From contig JANWIU010000162.1 of the NCBI GenBank assembly GCA_025449725.1, positions 1 to 8,597 on the forward strand: 8,597 nucleotides of DNA, given 5' to 3'. The notes beneath the pieces were generated by a model. The model did no database searches and had not been told where the DNA came from. It saw nothing but the letters and a program-made list of their open reading frames with translations. Shown here one piece after another: positions 1 through 6,110 of this stretch. The position numbers and the translations under genes are program-made. Every line of letters begins with the position of its first letter. Within the stretch, counting starts at the first letter, position 1. This stretch comes from Pseudobdellovibrio sp. (lineage in GTDB: Bacteria; Bdellovibrionota; Bdellovibrionia; Bdellovibrionales; Bdellovibrionaceae).

Positions 1-1653
1 TGGCTCAGTAACAATGAAATCAGCCATATTTCCATTTATAACCGCGACGGACGGAGAATGGCCTTTTCAGAAAAGGACTACTACTCAAGTATTCAAATGG
101 GCCGGGGGGAAAAAGACATTTCTCTCGAATCAAAAGCAATTGTGCATTTAAACGATAGAAAAGATTTTGGCTATTTAAAGTCGGTGGGTTCCGGCATTGA
201 ACTTGTTTTGATCTCAAAAGTCATAACGCCTTCGAAGAAAATGCTGGGATATCTGGAGCAAAGACTCTTGCTGAAGCAAAATTTTCTGGCACGAATTAAA
301 AATGATCTGAAGGTCGACATGCTTTTGGTCGACGAAAAGTATCAGCCGGTTAATTCGCTTCTTACAAATTTTGAAAGTATTCCGGCAGAAAAACTGAACG
401 ATCTAAAAAAAGCAGAGTCCGATTCTTTAGTTGATATTTCTGTGGGAAACGACACGTACGCCTTCATTCGGTATGCTGTCATGTGGGACCAGTCACCATT
501 CCAAATCATAATCGGGGCCAGCAAAAAAGAATCTCAGGCAGTTCTTAAGAATGTGAACGTCGCATTTATGGGAGTTATCGGCTTCGGTGTATTAATTCTC
601 ATTGTCACGATTGTAATTACAACTTCCGTGTTGTTAAAACCGGTCAATGATCTGATCAACGGATTAAGAGCCTTCGAAAACAATGATTCTCTTGTTCAGC
701 TTGAGGTTCAAAATAAAACTGAAATCGGACTCTTAACTTCAACCTTCAATCAGATGAGCTTAAAAGTTTACCGGACAAGACGCGACTTGAAACTTAAAAT
801 TCAGGAACTGGAAAAAGCAAATCAAAATCTGAAAGAGGCCCAAACTCAATTGGTTCAATCAGCCAAAATGACAAGCCTGGGGCAACTGGTTGCCGGTGTT
901 GCACATGAATTGAATAACCCGATTGCTTTTATTTACAGTAACACTTCTCATTTGCGCGAGTATTCAGAAAAACTTTTCAAAATTGTAGAGTTAATTGAGA
1001 AAAATCCCTCCGAAAGTGGAAAAATTAAAGAAGAATACGAATTCGATTACATTCAGCAGGATCTTCCGCGTTTAATTAAATCGTGTCAGGACGGAGCTCA
1101 GCGTACGCGTGACATCGTATTAGGGCTGAGAAATTTTTCGCGGCTGGAAGAATCACAACTAAAAGAAATCGACTTACATGAATCCATCGATATGACGCTG
1201 GAGCTTTTACGCGGTGAAATCAAAAACCGCATACAGATTCACCGCGAATACGAACCGATACCGCTGGTTCATTGTTACGCTTCTCAGGTTAACCAGGTTG
1301 TCATGAACATTTTGACAAACGCCGTTCACGCCATTGAAGGGAATGGTCACATTTGGATTTCCACTCATGCAGTGAAAGCTTCAACTAACGAAGTTGGCAA
1401 AGTGCAAATTTCTATACGTGACAGTGGTACAGGCATGAGCTCCGAGGTGGTTGAAAAAATATTTGAACCCTTCTTTACAACGAAGGATGTCGGGCAGGGC
1501 ACCGGTTTGGGGCTTAGTATCTCTTACGGGATCATTCAGAATCACGGCGGTGATATCAAGGTGAAATCCAAGCTGGGAGAGGGGACGGAGTTCGTTATCA
1601 CGATTCCTGTAATGCAACTTAAAAAGTCTGAGCAAAAAAATGTCTCAATTTGA
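1..1653 (+). CDS. Membrane sensor histidine kinase (5' partial)
   Basis: The frame is open from base 1 (it begins WLSNNEISHISIYNRDGRRM), so the true start lies upstream and the Met at 58 is internal. Counting from base 1, residues 1-185 look like an extracytoplasmic sensor domain; the IYNRDG and LVDEKYQPV stretches recall Cache-type sensors. A membrane helix follows at about 187-213, then a HAMP domain (214-258) and a coiled coil (259-287). The HisKA box is AGVAHELNNP with phospho-acceptor His302. The HATPase domain has N-box Asn436 (VVMNILTNAVHA), G1 DSGTGM (Asp474), F-box IFEPFFTTKD and G2 GTGLGLS, so every catalytic motif is present and the kinase should be active. The NNPIAFIYSN form of the H-box is typical of NtrB-like (HPK4) kinases. 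No response regulator is seen downstream; a partner could lie upstream or elsewhere. The ligand is unknown. Confidence 0.95.
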   Translation, partial: WLSNNEISHISIYNRDGRRMAFSEKDYYSSIQMGRGEKDISLESKAIVHLNDRKDFGYLKSVGSGIELVLISKVITPSKKMLGYLEQRLLLKQNFLARIKNDLKVDMLLVDEKYQPVNSLLTNFESIPAEKLNDLKKAESDSLVDISVGNDTYAFIRYAVMWDQSPFQIIIGASKKESQAVLKNVNVAFMGVIGFGVLILIVTIVITTSVLLKPVNDLINGLRAFENNDSLVQLEVQNKTEIGLLTSTFNQMSLKVYRTRRDLKLKIQELEKANQNLKEAQTQLVQSAKMTSLGQLVAGVAHELNNPIAFIYSNTSHLREYSEKLFKIVELIEKNPSESGKIKEEYEFDYIQQDLPRLIKSCQDGAQRTRDIVLGLRNFSRLEESQLKEIDLHESIDMTLELLRGEIKNRIQIHREYEPIPLVHCYASQVNQVVMNILTNAVHAIEGNGHIWISTHAVKASTNEVGKVQISIRDSGTGMSSEVVEKIFEPFFTTKDVGQGTGLGLSISYGIIQNHGGDIKVKSKLGEGTEFVITIPVMQLKKSEQKNVSI

Positions 1654-1739
1654 GAACTCAGTATCCAAATTTTTGTTTTTATTTAAATTTTAGGGTAAAA
1701 GAAGCCGATATTAATAAAGTGAAAAGTCTTGATAATTTC

Positions 1740-2294
1740 ATGAATTATCTTATCGGGGTGGCACTACTGTTCAATGTAGCAGCCTACTTCTATTTTAAGC
1801 CGAAAAAATCCGGCAGCGACCTCGTATTTCGAAACCCAACTCAGTCGGAAGATGTGGATAAGGTTGTTAACAAGTACTTACAACTTGCGAATGAAGCAAA
1901 AAACGTTGAAAAGGTCAGGCTTGATCGTGCAGCGTTCGAAGCAACAAAAAAAATTATTTCAGACCGCGAACAAGCTAAACTTAAAGCTGAATCAGATATG
2001 GTTAAATCCGCCAAAATTCCTACGCGTGATCAAGTGGCAGAAATGACAAAAAAATACGCTGACAATCCGAATATGCGACAGCCGGAAGAATCACAATCTT
2101 CGGGTCCGATCGGAGACCTTGACCCGGGTTCAATGAGTGCTGAAGAAAAGGCGGAATACCGTAGGCAGTACATCGAAAATGCAAGGGCGGGCGGCTACGT
2201 TATTGAGCTTTCTGAAAACTTTGAGATTATCAAAGCTACGAAAATTCGTAAGCCTTCTCAGCAAAGCGACGAAGTTAAATCCGAAGAATACTAA
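1740..2294 (+). CDS. Hypothetical membrane-anchored protein
   Basis: I do not recognise a family. From ATG 1740 the protein is 184 residues and opens with a hydrophobic segment (MNYLIGVALLFNVAAYFYF) followed by KPKK, which fits a single N-terminal membrane anchor. The rest is hydrophilic and rich in Lys and Glu, probably helical (about 40-100), with a Ser/Gly/Pro linker near 120-130. A compact C-terminal motif follows: AEYRRQYIENARAGGYVIEL, then SENFEIIKATKIRKP, which looks like a small folded unit. The start is uncertain. In-frame alternatives are GTG 1719 and TTG 1650, the latter overlapping the kinase stop; none has a good Shine-Dalgarno. I chose ATG 1740 because it places the hydrophobic segment at the N-terminus and avoids the T-rich stretch at 1667-1692. 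It lies 86 nt after the kinase and may be co-transcribed with it. Confidence 0.7.
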   Translation: MNYLIGVALLFNVAAYFYFKPKKSGSDLVFRNPTQSEDVDKVVNKYLQLANEAKNVEKVRLDRAAFEATKKIISDREQAKLKAESDMVKSAKIPTRDQVAEMTKKYADNPNMRQPEESQSSGPIGDLDPGSMSAEEKAEYRRQYIENARAGGYVIELSENFEIIKATKIRKPSQQSDEVKSEEY

Positions 2295-2668
2295 AAAATC
2301 AGAAGATTCTCCTTAAAGCTGTAATAACCTTCGTTTGAAAAGATGATGTGATCAATTATTGGAATTTCAATTAGCTTCGAGATTCTTTTTAGCCTTTTTG
2401 TAAGCCGGATGTCCGCATTGGTCGGCTTCACACAAAGACTCGGATGGTTGTGTGCAATAATCAATTGGTAGGCGTTATCTGCAACTGCTTTACGAAATAA
2501 GTCTCTTGGATGAACCAAACAGAAATTTAAGGTACCACGCGATAATAACGTCGTATTTAAGATACACAGCTGAGTATTTAAAGTAAGCAACCAAAATTCT
2601 TCACAGTCTGGATTAAAACGGGTTTTAAGCTGAAGAAATGCATTTTGAGCATTACATATTTGGTCCAT
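2291..2668 (-). CDS. Short RadC-like JAB/MPN-domain protein
   Basis: The 125-residue protein matches the C-terminal JAB (MPN+) domain of the RadC/UPF0758 family. It has the JAMM metal-site pattern HNHP with His73, His75 and Asp86 (H-x-H-x10-D), a candidate catalytic Glu near residue 24, the SRGTL and VHPRDLFRKAV stretches, and the closing DHIIF..GYYSF. The usual JAMM serine is Thr83 here, a conservative change, and the typical PSGDPTPS loop has become PSLCVKPT. Full-length RadC is about 225 residues with an N-terminal helix-hairpin-helix region, which is missing. The start has a good ribosome site (AGGA about 8 nt upstream on the minus strand), so this is an intact short form and not an obvious fragment. 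The molecular role of RadC proteins is unsettled; an older link to recombination repair is disputed, and JAB-only forms are often found in accessory DNA. It converges on the upstream gene with overlapping stops. Confidence 0.88.
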   Translation of the reverse strand: MDQICNAQNAFLQLKTRFNPDCEEFWLLTLNTQLCILNTTLLSRGTLNFCLVHPRDLFRKAVADNAYQLIIAHNHPSLCVKPTNADIRLTKRLKRISKLIEIPIIDHIIFSNEGYYSFKENLLIF

Positions 2669-2778
2669 ATGTGGTTTTCCTGCAATAGATGTTCTCTCCC
2701 TAAACAGCTGCTATTTATGTCCCGCTTCAAAATCCGGACGAGGCACGGCTTTTCGTTTTTTATTCACCAAAAAAGAGC

Positions 2779-2803
2779 TATTATGTCTGATATAGAGAAG
2801 GAG
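2779..2803 (+). promoter_or_regulatory. Possible promoter and ribosome site of the lpoB-like operon
   Basis: TATTAT at 2779-2784 differs from the -10 consensus by one base. The region about 17 nt further upstream is T-rich without a recognisable -35 hexamer. A strong Shine-Dalgarno, AAGGAG (2798-2803), sits 5 nt before ATG 2809. An alternative TGATATAGA at 2788-2796 would start transcription too close to the ribosome site. The ribosome site is convincing; the promoter is tentative. Confidence 0.4.
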
Positions 2804-2808
2804 CCCAT

Positions 2809-3405
2809 ATGAAGATCAATATTCTTTTAGTTGCTTTATTGGCTGTTATGTTTGCATCGTCTTGCGGACCGAAGGCTTTTGTAAAAGGTGAGTACGACGA
2901 TCCTCAACGTGAAAATCTAATGAATGATCAATGGTCTGAAACCGACATGCAAGTTGCCGTAAAAAGCATGGTGGGCTCAATGCTATCTCACGATGCGATT
3001 TCAAATGCTAAAAAATTGCCGATCGTCATGGTAACCGGACTTCAAAACAAAACCAGCGAACATATCGACACTCAAAGTATCATGGACATGGTTCGTGTAG
3101 AGCTGACAAACTCCGGCAAGGTTAACTTCGTTGATAAAGAAGCCCGCGAAGATATTTCTAACGAATACGGATACCAGAATTCGGGAATGGTTTCTGAAGA
3201 AACTAAGAAAGGTCCCGGCGGCCAAATCGGCGCGGATTTTATTATTAACGGTCGCTTAGATTCAATCGTACAAGAAGTTGGAAAAGAAAAAACGGTGTAC
3301 TACAAACTGACTTTGAATTTAACGAATCTTAAAACCGGCATCATCGCTTGGACGAACCACAAAGAAATCAGAAAAGCCTACAGAAAGAAAAGCGTAGGAC
3401 TTTAA
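2809..3405 (+). CDS. LpoB-like penicillin-binding protein activator lipoprotein
   Basis: The 198-residue protein has a lipoprotein signal peptide (hydrophobic residues 4-15, ASSC with Cys19 as lipidation site). The mature part follows the LpoB family pattern: GLQNKTSEHIDTQSIMDMVR (77-96), a KVNFVDKEAREDI block, EYGYQNSGMV, GGQIGADFIINGRL, then YYKLTLNLTNLKTGIIAWTNHKEIRK. In enterobacteria LpoB is an outer-membrane lipoprotein that reaches through peptidoglycan to stimulate the bifunctional synthase PBP1b. The same role is inferred here and the partner synthase is not in the window. Unlike E. coli LpoB there is no long Pro-rich linker between Cys19 and the globular domain, only about 45 residues, so its reach may differ. 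It is the first gene of a tight pair with the TPR lipoprotein 9 nt downstream. The symbol lpoB is not assigned because orthology to the E. coli gene is not shown. Confidence 0.9.
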   Translation: MKINILLVALLAVMFASSCGPKAFVKGEYDDPQRENLMNDQWSETDMQVAVKSMVGSMLSHDAISNAKKLPIVMVTGLQNKTSEHIDTQSIMDMVRVELTNSGKVNFVDKEAREDISNEYGYQNSGMVSEETKKGPGGQIGADFIINGRLDSIVQEVGKEKTVYYKLTLNLTNLKTGIIAWTNHKEIRKAYRKKSVGL

Positions 3406-3414
3406 TTTCTTTAA

Positions 3415-4650
3415 ATGATTAAATGTCTTTTGCTTGCCGTTGGGATTTTAAGCCTAATGGCCTGCGCCACTCATCAAAATAAGATGATTCCGCTACAGAG
3501 TGAAATAGTGGGTGGCCAGTGTGCGCCCGCTCTCGAAAAACTACAGAAACTGGCTGAAGAACAAAGTGATGATCAATTGCTTTATTTGATGGAATACGCC
3601 AGCGCACTTCAGATTTGCCGCGACTACAAACTTAGTACCCAATTCTTTCTTCAGGCAGACAAGCTGGCAGAACAACAGGATTACACTTCAATCAGCCGCT
3701 CTCTCGGCGCAACTTTGCTGAACGAACAGATGATTCAATATAAGGGCGACAAGTTCGAAAAACTTTTCATTAATGCCATGGCTGCCATCAACTTCATTGA
3801 AATGAATGACTATGAAAACGCGATGGTGGAAGTCCGCCGGATTAACGAAAAGACCAGACGGTTTGCCGAAGACGAAAAGCGAAGCTTTGAACTAAATTCA
3901 TTCGCCAGCTATCTGGCCGGACTGATTTACGAACAAAGTAACAATTGGGATGATGCGTGTATTGCCTATAAAGATTCCTATAATATCGATGCAAGTTACA
4001 GAGCTGTCTCTTCCGATATGCTGACGGCCTGCTGGCGAGCCAAACGCTTTGACGAATTCAGTACTCTTGTAAAAAAAGTAAATCCTTCTAATGAAGAAAT
4101 TGAAAACGCCAAACGACCGAAAAAAAATAAACGTGAAATCGTCATTATTTACTTACAAGGTTGGGGCCCTAAAAAGACTGATAGAAGGGGAGATACGGAG
4201 TTTCCGCTTCTTCAGGGGACTCCAAGCGTGACTAAACGAATTGCGGTTACGAACGCAATAGGAAGCCCGCCCTTCTTTAGAGAAAGTCAGACGATCTACA
4301 GCGTAGAAAAAGCCGCGATCGACACGCTAGAGGCCGATTACGCCTATTTATCGGCACGCCGATTCGGTGCCCGCGTCGCAAAAGAAGTAGTGGCTGATCA
4401 GATCCGCCAAAAGGATAAAGCCTTGGGGGATATTGCCTGGGTGATTATGGTGGCCGCAGAACGGGCGGACCTGAGAAACTGGTCTTTCCTACCGGAAACA
4501 ATACAACTTGTTCGTTTAGATGCGACGGACATGACGTCGCTTAAAATCGAAGGCCGCGACTTCAGCGGAAATGTCTCGGAAGATCTGGGCACAATCGACT
4601 TATCAACGAATCCGAATAAAAGAATCTTTCTTATCCGAAGCCTCAAATAG
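3415..4650 (+). CDS. COG3014-like TPR lipoprotein, LpoB partner
   Basis: The 411-residue protein has a lipoprotein signal (MIKCLLLAVGILSLMAC, lipobox LMAC, Cys17). The mature protein resembles the uncharacterised COG3014 family: CATHQNKMIPLQSEIVGG at the start, a helical TPR-like region from about 35 to 220 (including INFIEMNDYENAMVEVRRINEK and LAGLIYEQSNNWDDACIAYKDSY), a basic linker (KRPKKNKRE, 233-241), then a beta-rich C-terminal domain (242-411) with EIVIIYLQGWGPKK and WSFLPETIQLVRLDA. I recall members of this family being encoded beside LpoB-like genes in other proteobacteria, which agrees with the 9-nt gap here, although no function is established. The start ATG 3415 lacks a good Shine-Dalgarno (AGGA is about 15 nt upstream), so translation is probably coupled to the preceding gene. 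No strong terminator follows. Confidence 0.82.
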   Translation: MIKCLLLAVGILSLMACATHQNKMIPLQSEIVGGQCAPALEKLQKLAEEQSDDQLLYLMEYASALQICRDYKLSTQFFLQADKLAEQQDYTSISRSLGATLLNEQMIQYKGDKFEKLFINAMAAINFIEMNDYENAMVEVRRINEKTRRFAEDEKRSFELNSFASYLAGLIYEQSNNWDDACIAYKDSYNIDASYRAVSSDMLTACWRAKRFDEFSTLVKKVNPSNEEIENAKRPKKNKREIVIIYLQGWGPKKTDRRGDTEFPLLQGTPSVTKRIAVTNAIGSPPFFRESQTIYSVEKAAIDTLEADYAYLSARRFGARVAKEVVADQIRQKDKALGDIAWVIMVAAERADLRNWSFLPETIQLVRLDATDMTSLKIEGRDFSGNVSEDLGTIDLSTNPNKRIFLIRSLK

Positions 4651-4658
4651 AAACATTG

Positions 4659-4715
4659 AACAGGTATTAACAGCCCTAAGTGTTGATTAGAAACGCCGAT
4701 AGTTATTAACCTGTT
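4659..4715. repeat. AACAGGT/ACCTGTT inverted repeat near the peroxiredoxin-like promoter
   Basis: AACAGGT (4659-4665) is matched by its exact reverse complement ACCTGTT (4709-4715), 43 nt apart. A further AACAG sits at 4669-4673, ten bases after the first and so on the same helix face. The right arm falls about where the -35 element of the downstream TATAAT box would be. This layout could be an operator or looping site. It could also be chance, since the arms are only 7 nt, and the spacing is too long for an intrinsic terminator. Confidence 0.35.
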
Positions 4716-4740
4716 TAGTTTCACTAAGTCTCGGTATAAT
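4712..4740 (+). promoter_or_regulatory. Promoter of the peroxiredoxin-like gene
   Basis: A perfect -10 hexamer TATAAT lies at 4735-4740, about 46 nt before the GTG start. With a 17-nt spacer the -35 position (4712-4717) reads TGTTTA, a poor match, so an activator may be needed or the -35 may be weak. Transcription would begin near 4747 and give a 40-nt leader ending in the strong ribosome site AAGGAG (4774-4779). Confidence 0.5.
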
Positions 4741-4786
4741 TTAGTAAATTTCTGAATGGCCGATTCATTTTTTAAGGAGCTTTTTT

Positions 4787-5314
4787 GTGTCTATACTAGT
4801 TGAAGAAGTAGCGGGTCGTAATGTTCCGGTGGCTGATGTAAATAGTCTTGTTAAAAACGAAACTCACATGGTTGTTTTTCTTCGTCATCTTGGTTGTAAC
4901 TTAACATTACAACTTTTAAAAGACGTTCAGGCGTTAGAAGCGCAATACAAAGTTAAATTTCCAATCATTTACGTTTCACAAGGCTCGAAAAATTACTGTG
5001 ATAGTTTTTGGAAATCAAAATATCCCGAAGCGCGTGTGGTCTACGATTCCAATCTATCGATTGCAAAACGGTTTGGCCTGAAAGAAGGTTCCGTCAGCCA
5101 GGTCATTAACGCAAAATCCATCTATTGTTCTATAAGAGCCATGTCCAGAGGAACACTTCCGGGATCATTTCAGGGAAATGTATTTATGCTTCCGGGGGTT
5201 TTTGTATATGTGTCTGGGCAAGAAGTATTTAAGCATATTGCGGATTCTGCCGGCGACATGCCTGACTTTGAAGACCTTGTTAAAAAATATCTGTTAGACG
5301 CCCTACAAGCATAG
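4787..5314 (+). CDS. Peroxiredoxin-like (AhpC/TSA-type) thioredoxin-fold protein
   Basis: The 175-residue protein starts at GTG 4787, chosen because AAGGAG lies 7 nt upstream and no ATG is nearby. It follows the peroxiredoxin-like AhpC/TSA_2 layout: strand MVVFLRHLGC with Cys37 at the peroxidatic position, helix TLQLLKDVQALEAQYKV, strand PIIYVSQG, then ARVVYDSNLSIAKRFGLKEG, and a C-terminal LPGVFVYVSGQEVFKHIADSAGDMPDFEDLV that matches the family's PGVFV...AGD.P..E.L ending. Relatives commonly carry a second cysteine just after the first (GCxxC type); here the motif is GCNLT, leaving Cys71 and Cys114 as the only possible resolving cysteines. No signal peptide is seen, so the protein is cytoplasmic. 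A thiol-dependent peroxide or disulfide reductase role is inferred from the fold and not shown. It appears to be a single-gene unit with its own promoter. Confidence 0.8.
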   Translation: MSILVEEVAGRNVPVADVNSLVKNETHMVVFLRHLGCNLTLQLLKDVQALEAQYKVKFPIIYVSQGSKNYCDSFWKSKYPEARVVYDSNLSIAKRFGLKEGSVSQVINAKSIYCSIRAMSRGTLPGSFQGNVFMLPGVFVYVSGQEVFKHIADSAGDMPDFEDLVKKYLLDALQA

Positions 5315-5320
5315 AACCCC

Positions 5321-5354
5321 AAAAATAAAAAAGCCCCGGAGTTATCCGAGGCTT
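5321..5354 (-). terminator. Rho-independent terminator of the phaR-like gene
   Basis: Arms 5331-5340 and 5345-5354 form a 10-bp stem with a 4-nt loop. Read on the minus strand it is AAGCCTCGGA, loop TAAC, TCCGGGGCTT, with one G-U wobble, followed by TTTTATTTTT. On the plus strand the same pair is a C-A mismatch and only three T follow, so it should act mainly on minus-strand transcripts, about 27 nt past the phaR-like stop. It may give weak termination for the convergent peroxiredoxin-like gene. Confidence 0.88.
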
Positions 5355-5380
5355 TCGATAAAAAACTTTAGTAATCAGTA

Positions 5381-5932
5381 TTAAGGGTTGAAAGACTGAT
5401 TGCTGCTTGGAAGAGGAAGATTCGGAGTTTCGTCTTCTGTGTTCATGCCTGGAAGAACAGTTGCTTTTTCAGCTACAACTTTTGAAGTTGAATCTGTATT
5501 TAAGCGAGCTGCAGTAGCAACACGATTTTCGATGTTCTGTTTCAGATCATCAGTTGAAACTCGGTCAATGTTAACATTAACAGTAGCTTGTTTGGTCATG
5601 TAATCAATTGGAAATGCTCCCAATTTAGCCAAGTAGCTAGAAATGCTTCCGTTTCCGTTTTGAATGATTTCTCTCAGTGTGAATAATGGAGCGTACTGAG
5701 AAGCCTTCTTCTCTGACTCGAAAATAATTTGAGTCAAAGTAGCAGCGGTGATGTCGTTTTTAGATTTGTTGTCGATCACCATAACTTCTTCGTTTGAGCG
5801 AATCATTTTTGCAATATCGTCTAACGTTACGTAACAGCTTTGTTGAGTGTCATATAGTTTTCTGTTTTGGTAACGCTTAATAATTTTTACTTTCGCGCTT
5901 GGTTTAACGCTTAAGTTTTCCATTTGGTTCAT
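5381..5932 (-). CDS. phaR: PhaR-like polyhydroxyalkanoate synthesis regulator
   Basis: The 183-residue protein carries the PHB/PHA accumulation regulator DNA-binding domain near its N-terminus (about residues 15-75): IIKRYQNRKLYDTQQSCYVTL, DDIAKMIRSNEEVMVIDNKS, and NDITAATLTQIIFESEKK. This block is highly characteristic of PhaR. Next comes FTLREIIQNGNGSISSYLAKLGAF, then a less ordered tail rich in Thr, Asn and Pro. In known systems PhaR represses phasin and its own gene and is released when it binds PHA polymer. No PHA synthase or phasin gene is in this window, so the target genes here are unknown. ATG 5932 is preferred to GTG 5935 because GGAGG lies 8 nt upstream of it. The gene is monocistronic, with its own promoter and terminator, and is divergent from the TPR lipoprotein gene. 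Confidence 0.9.
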   Translation of the reverse strand: MNQMENLSVKPSAKVKIIKRYQNRKLYDTQQSCYVTLDDIAKMIRSNEEVMVIDNKSKNDITAATLTQIIFESEKKASQYAPLFTLREIIQNGNGSISSYLAKLGAFPIDYMTKQATVNVNIDRVSTDDLKQNIENRVATAARLNTDSTSKVVAEKATVLPGMNTEDETPNLPLPSSNQSFNP

Positions 5933-5940
5933 CACTAAGG

Positions 5941-5945
5941 CCTCC
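5941..5945 (-). promoter_or_regulatory. Ribosome binding site deciding the phaR-like start
   Basis: GGAGG on the minus strand, within AAGGGGAGG, is 8 nt before ATG 5932, 5 nt before GTG 5935 and 17 nt before the next in-frame ATG (5923). The 8-nt spacing favours ATG 5932. Confidence 0.75.
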
Positions 5946-6013
5946 CCTTATGTGGCTTAATTTACTCTGCTTTTAGCTTAAAAGAAGAGCTTTTCGCCTT
6001 TTTCTTCAGAGGC

Positions 6014-6042
6014 AAAGTAGTCCCGGCGCCACCCTATGTCAA
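6014..6042 (-). promoter_or_regulatory. Probable sigma70-type promoter of the phaR-like gene
   Basis: On the minus strand a perfect TTGACA (6042-6037) is followed after 17 nt by TACTTT (6019-6014), a 3/6 match to the -10 consensus. Spacing is ideal. Transcription would start near 6007 and leave a leader of about 75 nt before ATG 5932. Confidence 0.55.
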
Positions 6043-6044
6043 GC

Positions 6045-6052
6045 GGTGCACC
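6045..6052. promoter_or_regulatory. GGTGCACC palindrome upstream of the phaR-like promoter
   Basis: GGTGCACC is a perfect 8-bp palindrome lying 3 bp upstream of the TTGACA box. An inverted copy of its GCACCT part occurs as AGGTGC at 6091-6096. Known PhaR proteins bind TGC-rich palindromic sites and repress their own gene, so this is a candidate autoregulatory operator. That assignment is an inference from position and composition only. Confidence 0.35.
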
Positions 6053-6110
6053 TACAAAAACAAATTTTAATAACGAATTTAAACATATGCAGGTGCTAAA
6101 CACACTTAAC

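Noticed and set aside
312..335. Repeated GGTCGAC 15 bp apart.
   Set aside because: It is in frame inside the kinase gene and simply encodes two similar Val-Asp pairs.
1628..1690. Possible terminator after the histidine kinase: TCTCAA/TTGAGA palindrome (1643-1655) and CTGAG/CTCAG pair, then a T-rich stretch.
   Set aside because: The T-run begins 12 or more bases after the short stem, and the stem lies over the stop codon; the geometry does not fit an intrinsic terminator.
1650..1739. Extending the small membrane protein to TTG 1650.
   Set aside because: It would add an N-terminal extension from T-rich, non-coding-looking DNA, has no Shine-Dalgarno, and would push the membrane anchor away from the N-terminus.
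4522..4540. GCGACG/CGTCGC hairpin.
   Set aside because: It lies within the COG3014-like coding sequence, is not followed by a T-run, and codes for ordinary residues (ATDMTS); most likely chance.
4398..4724. Minus-strand open frame of 108 codons.
   Set aside because: It lies antisense to the well-supported COG3014-like gene, has no family resemblance and unnatural composition; a shadow frame.
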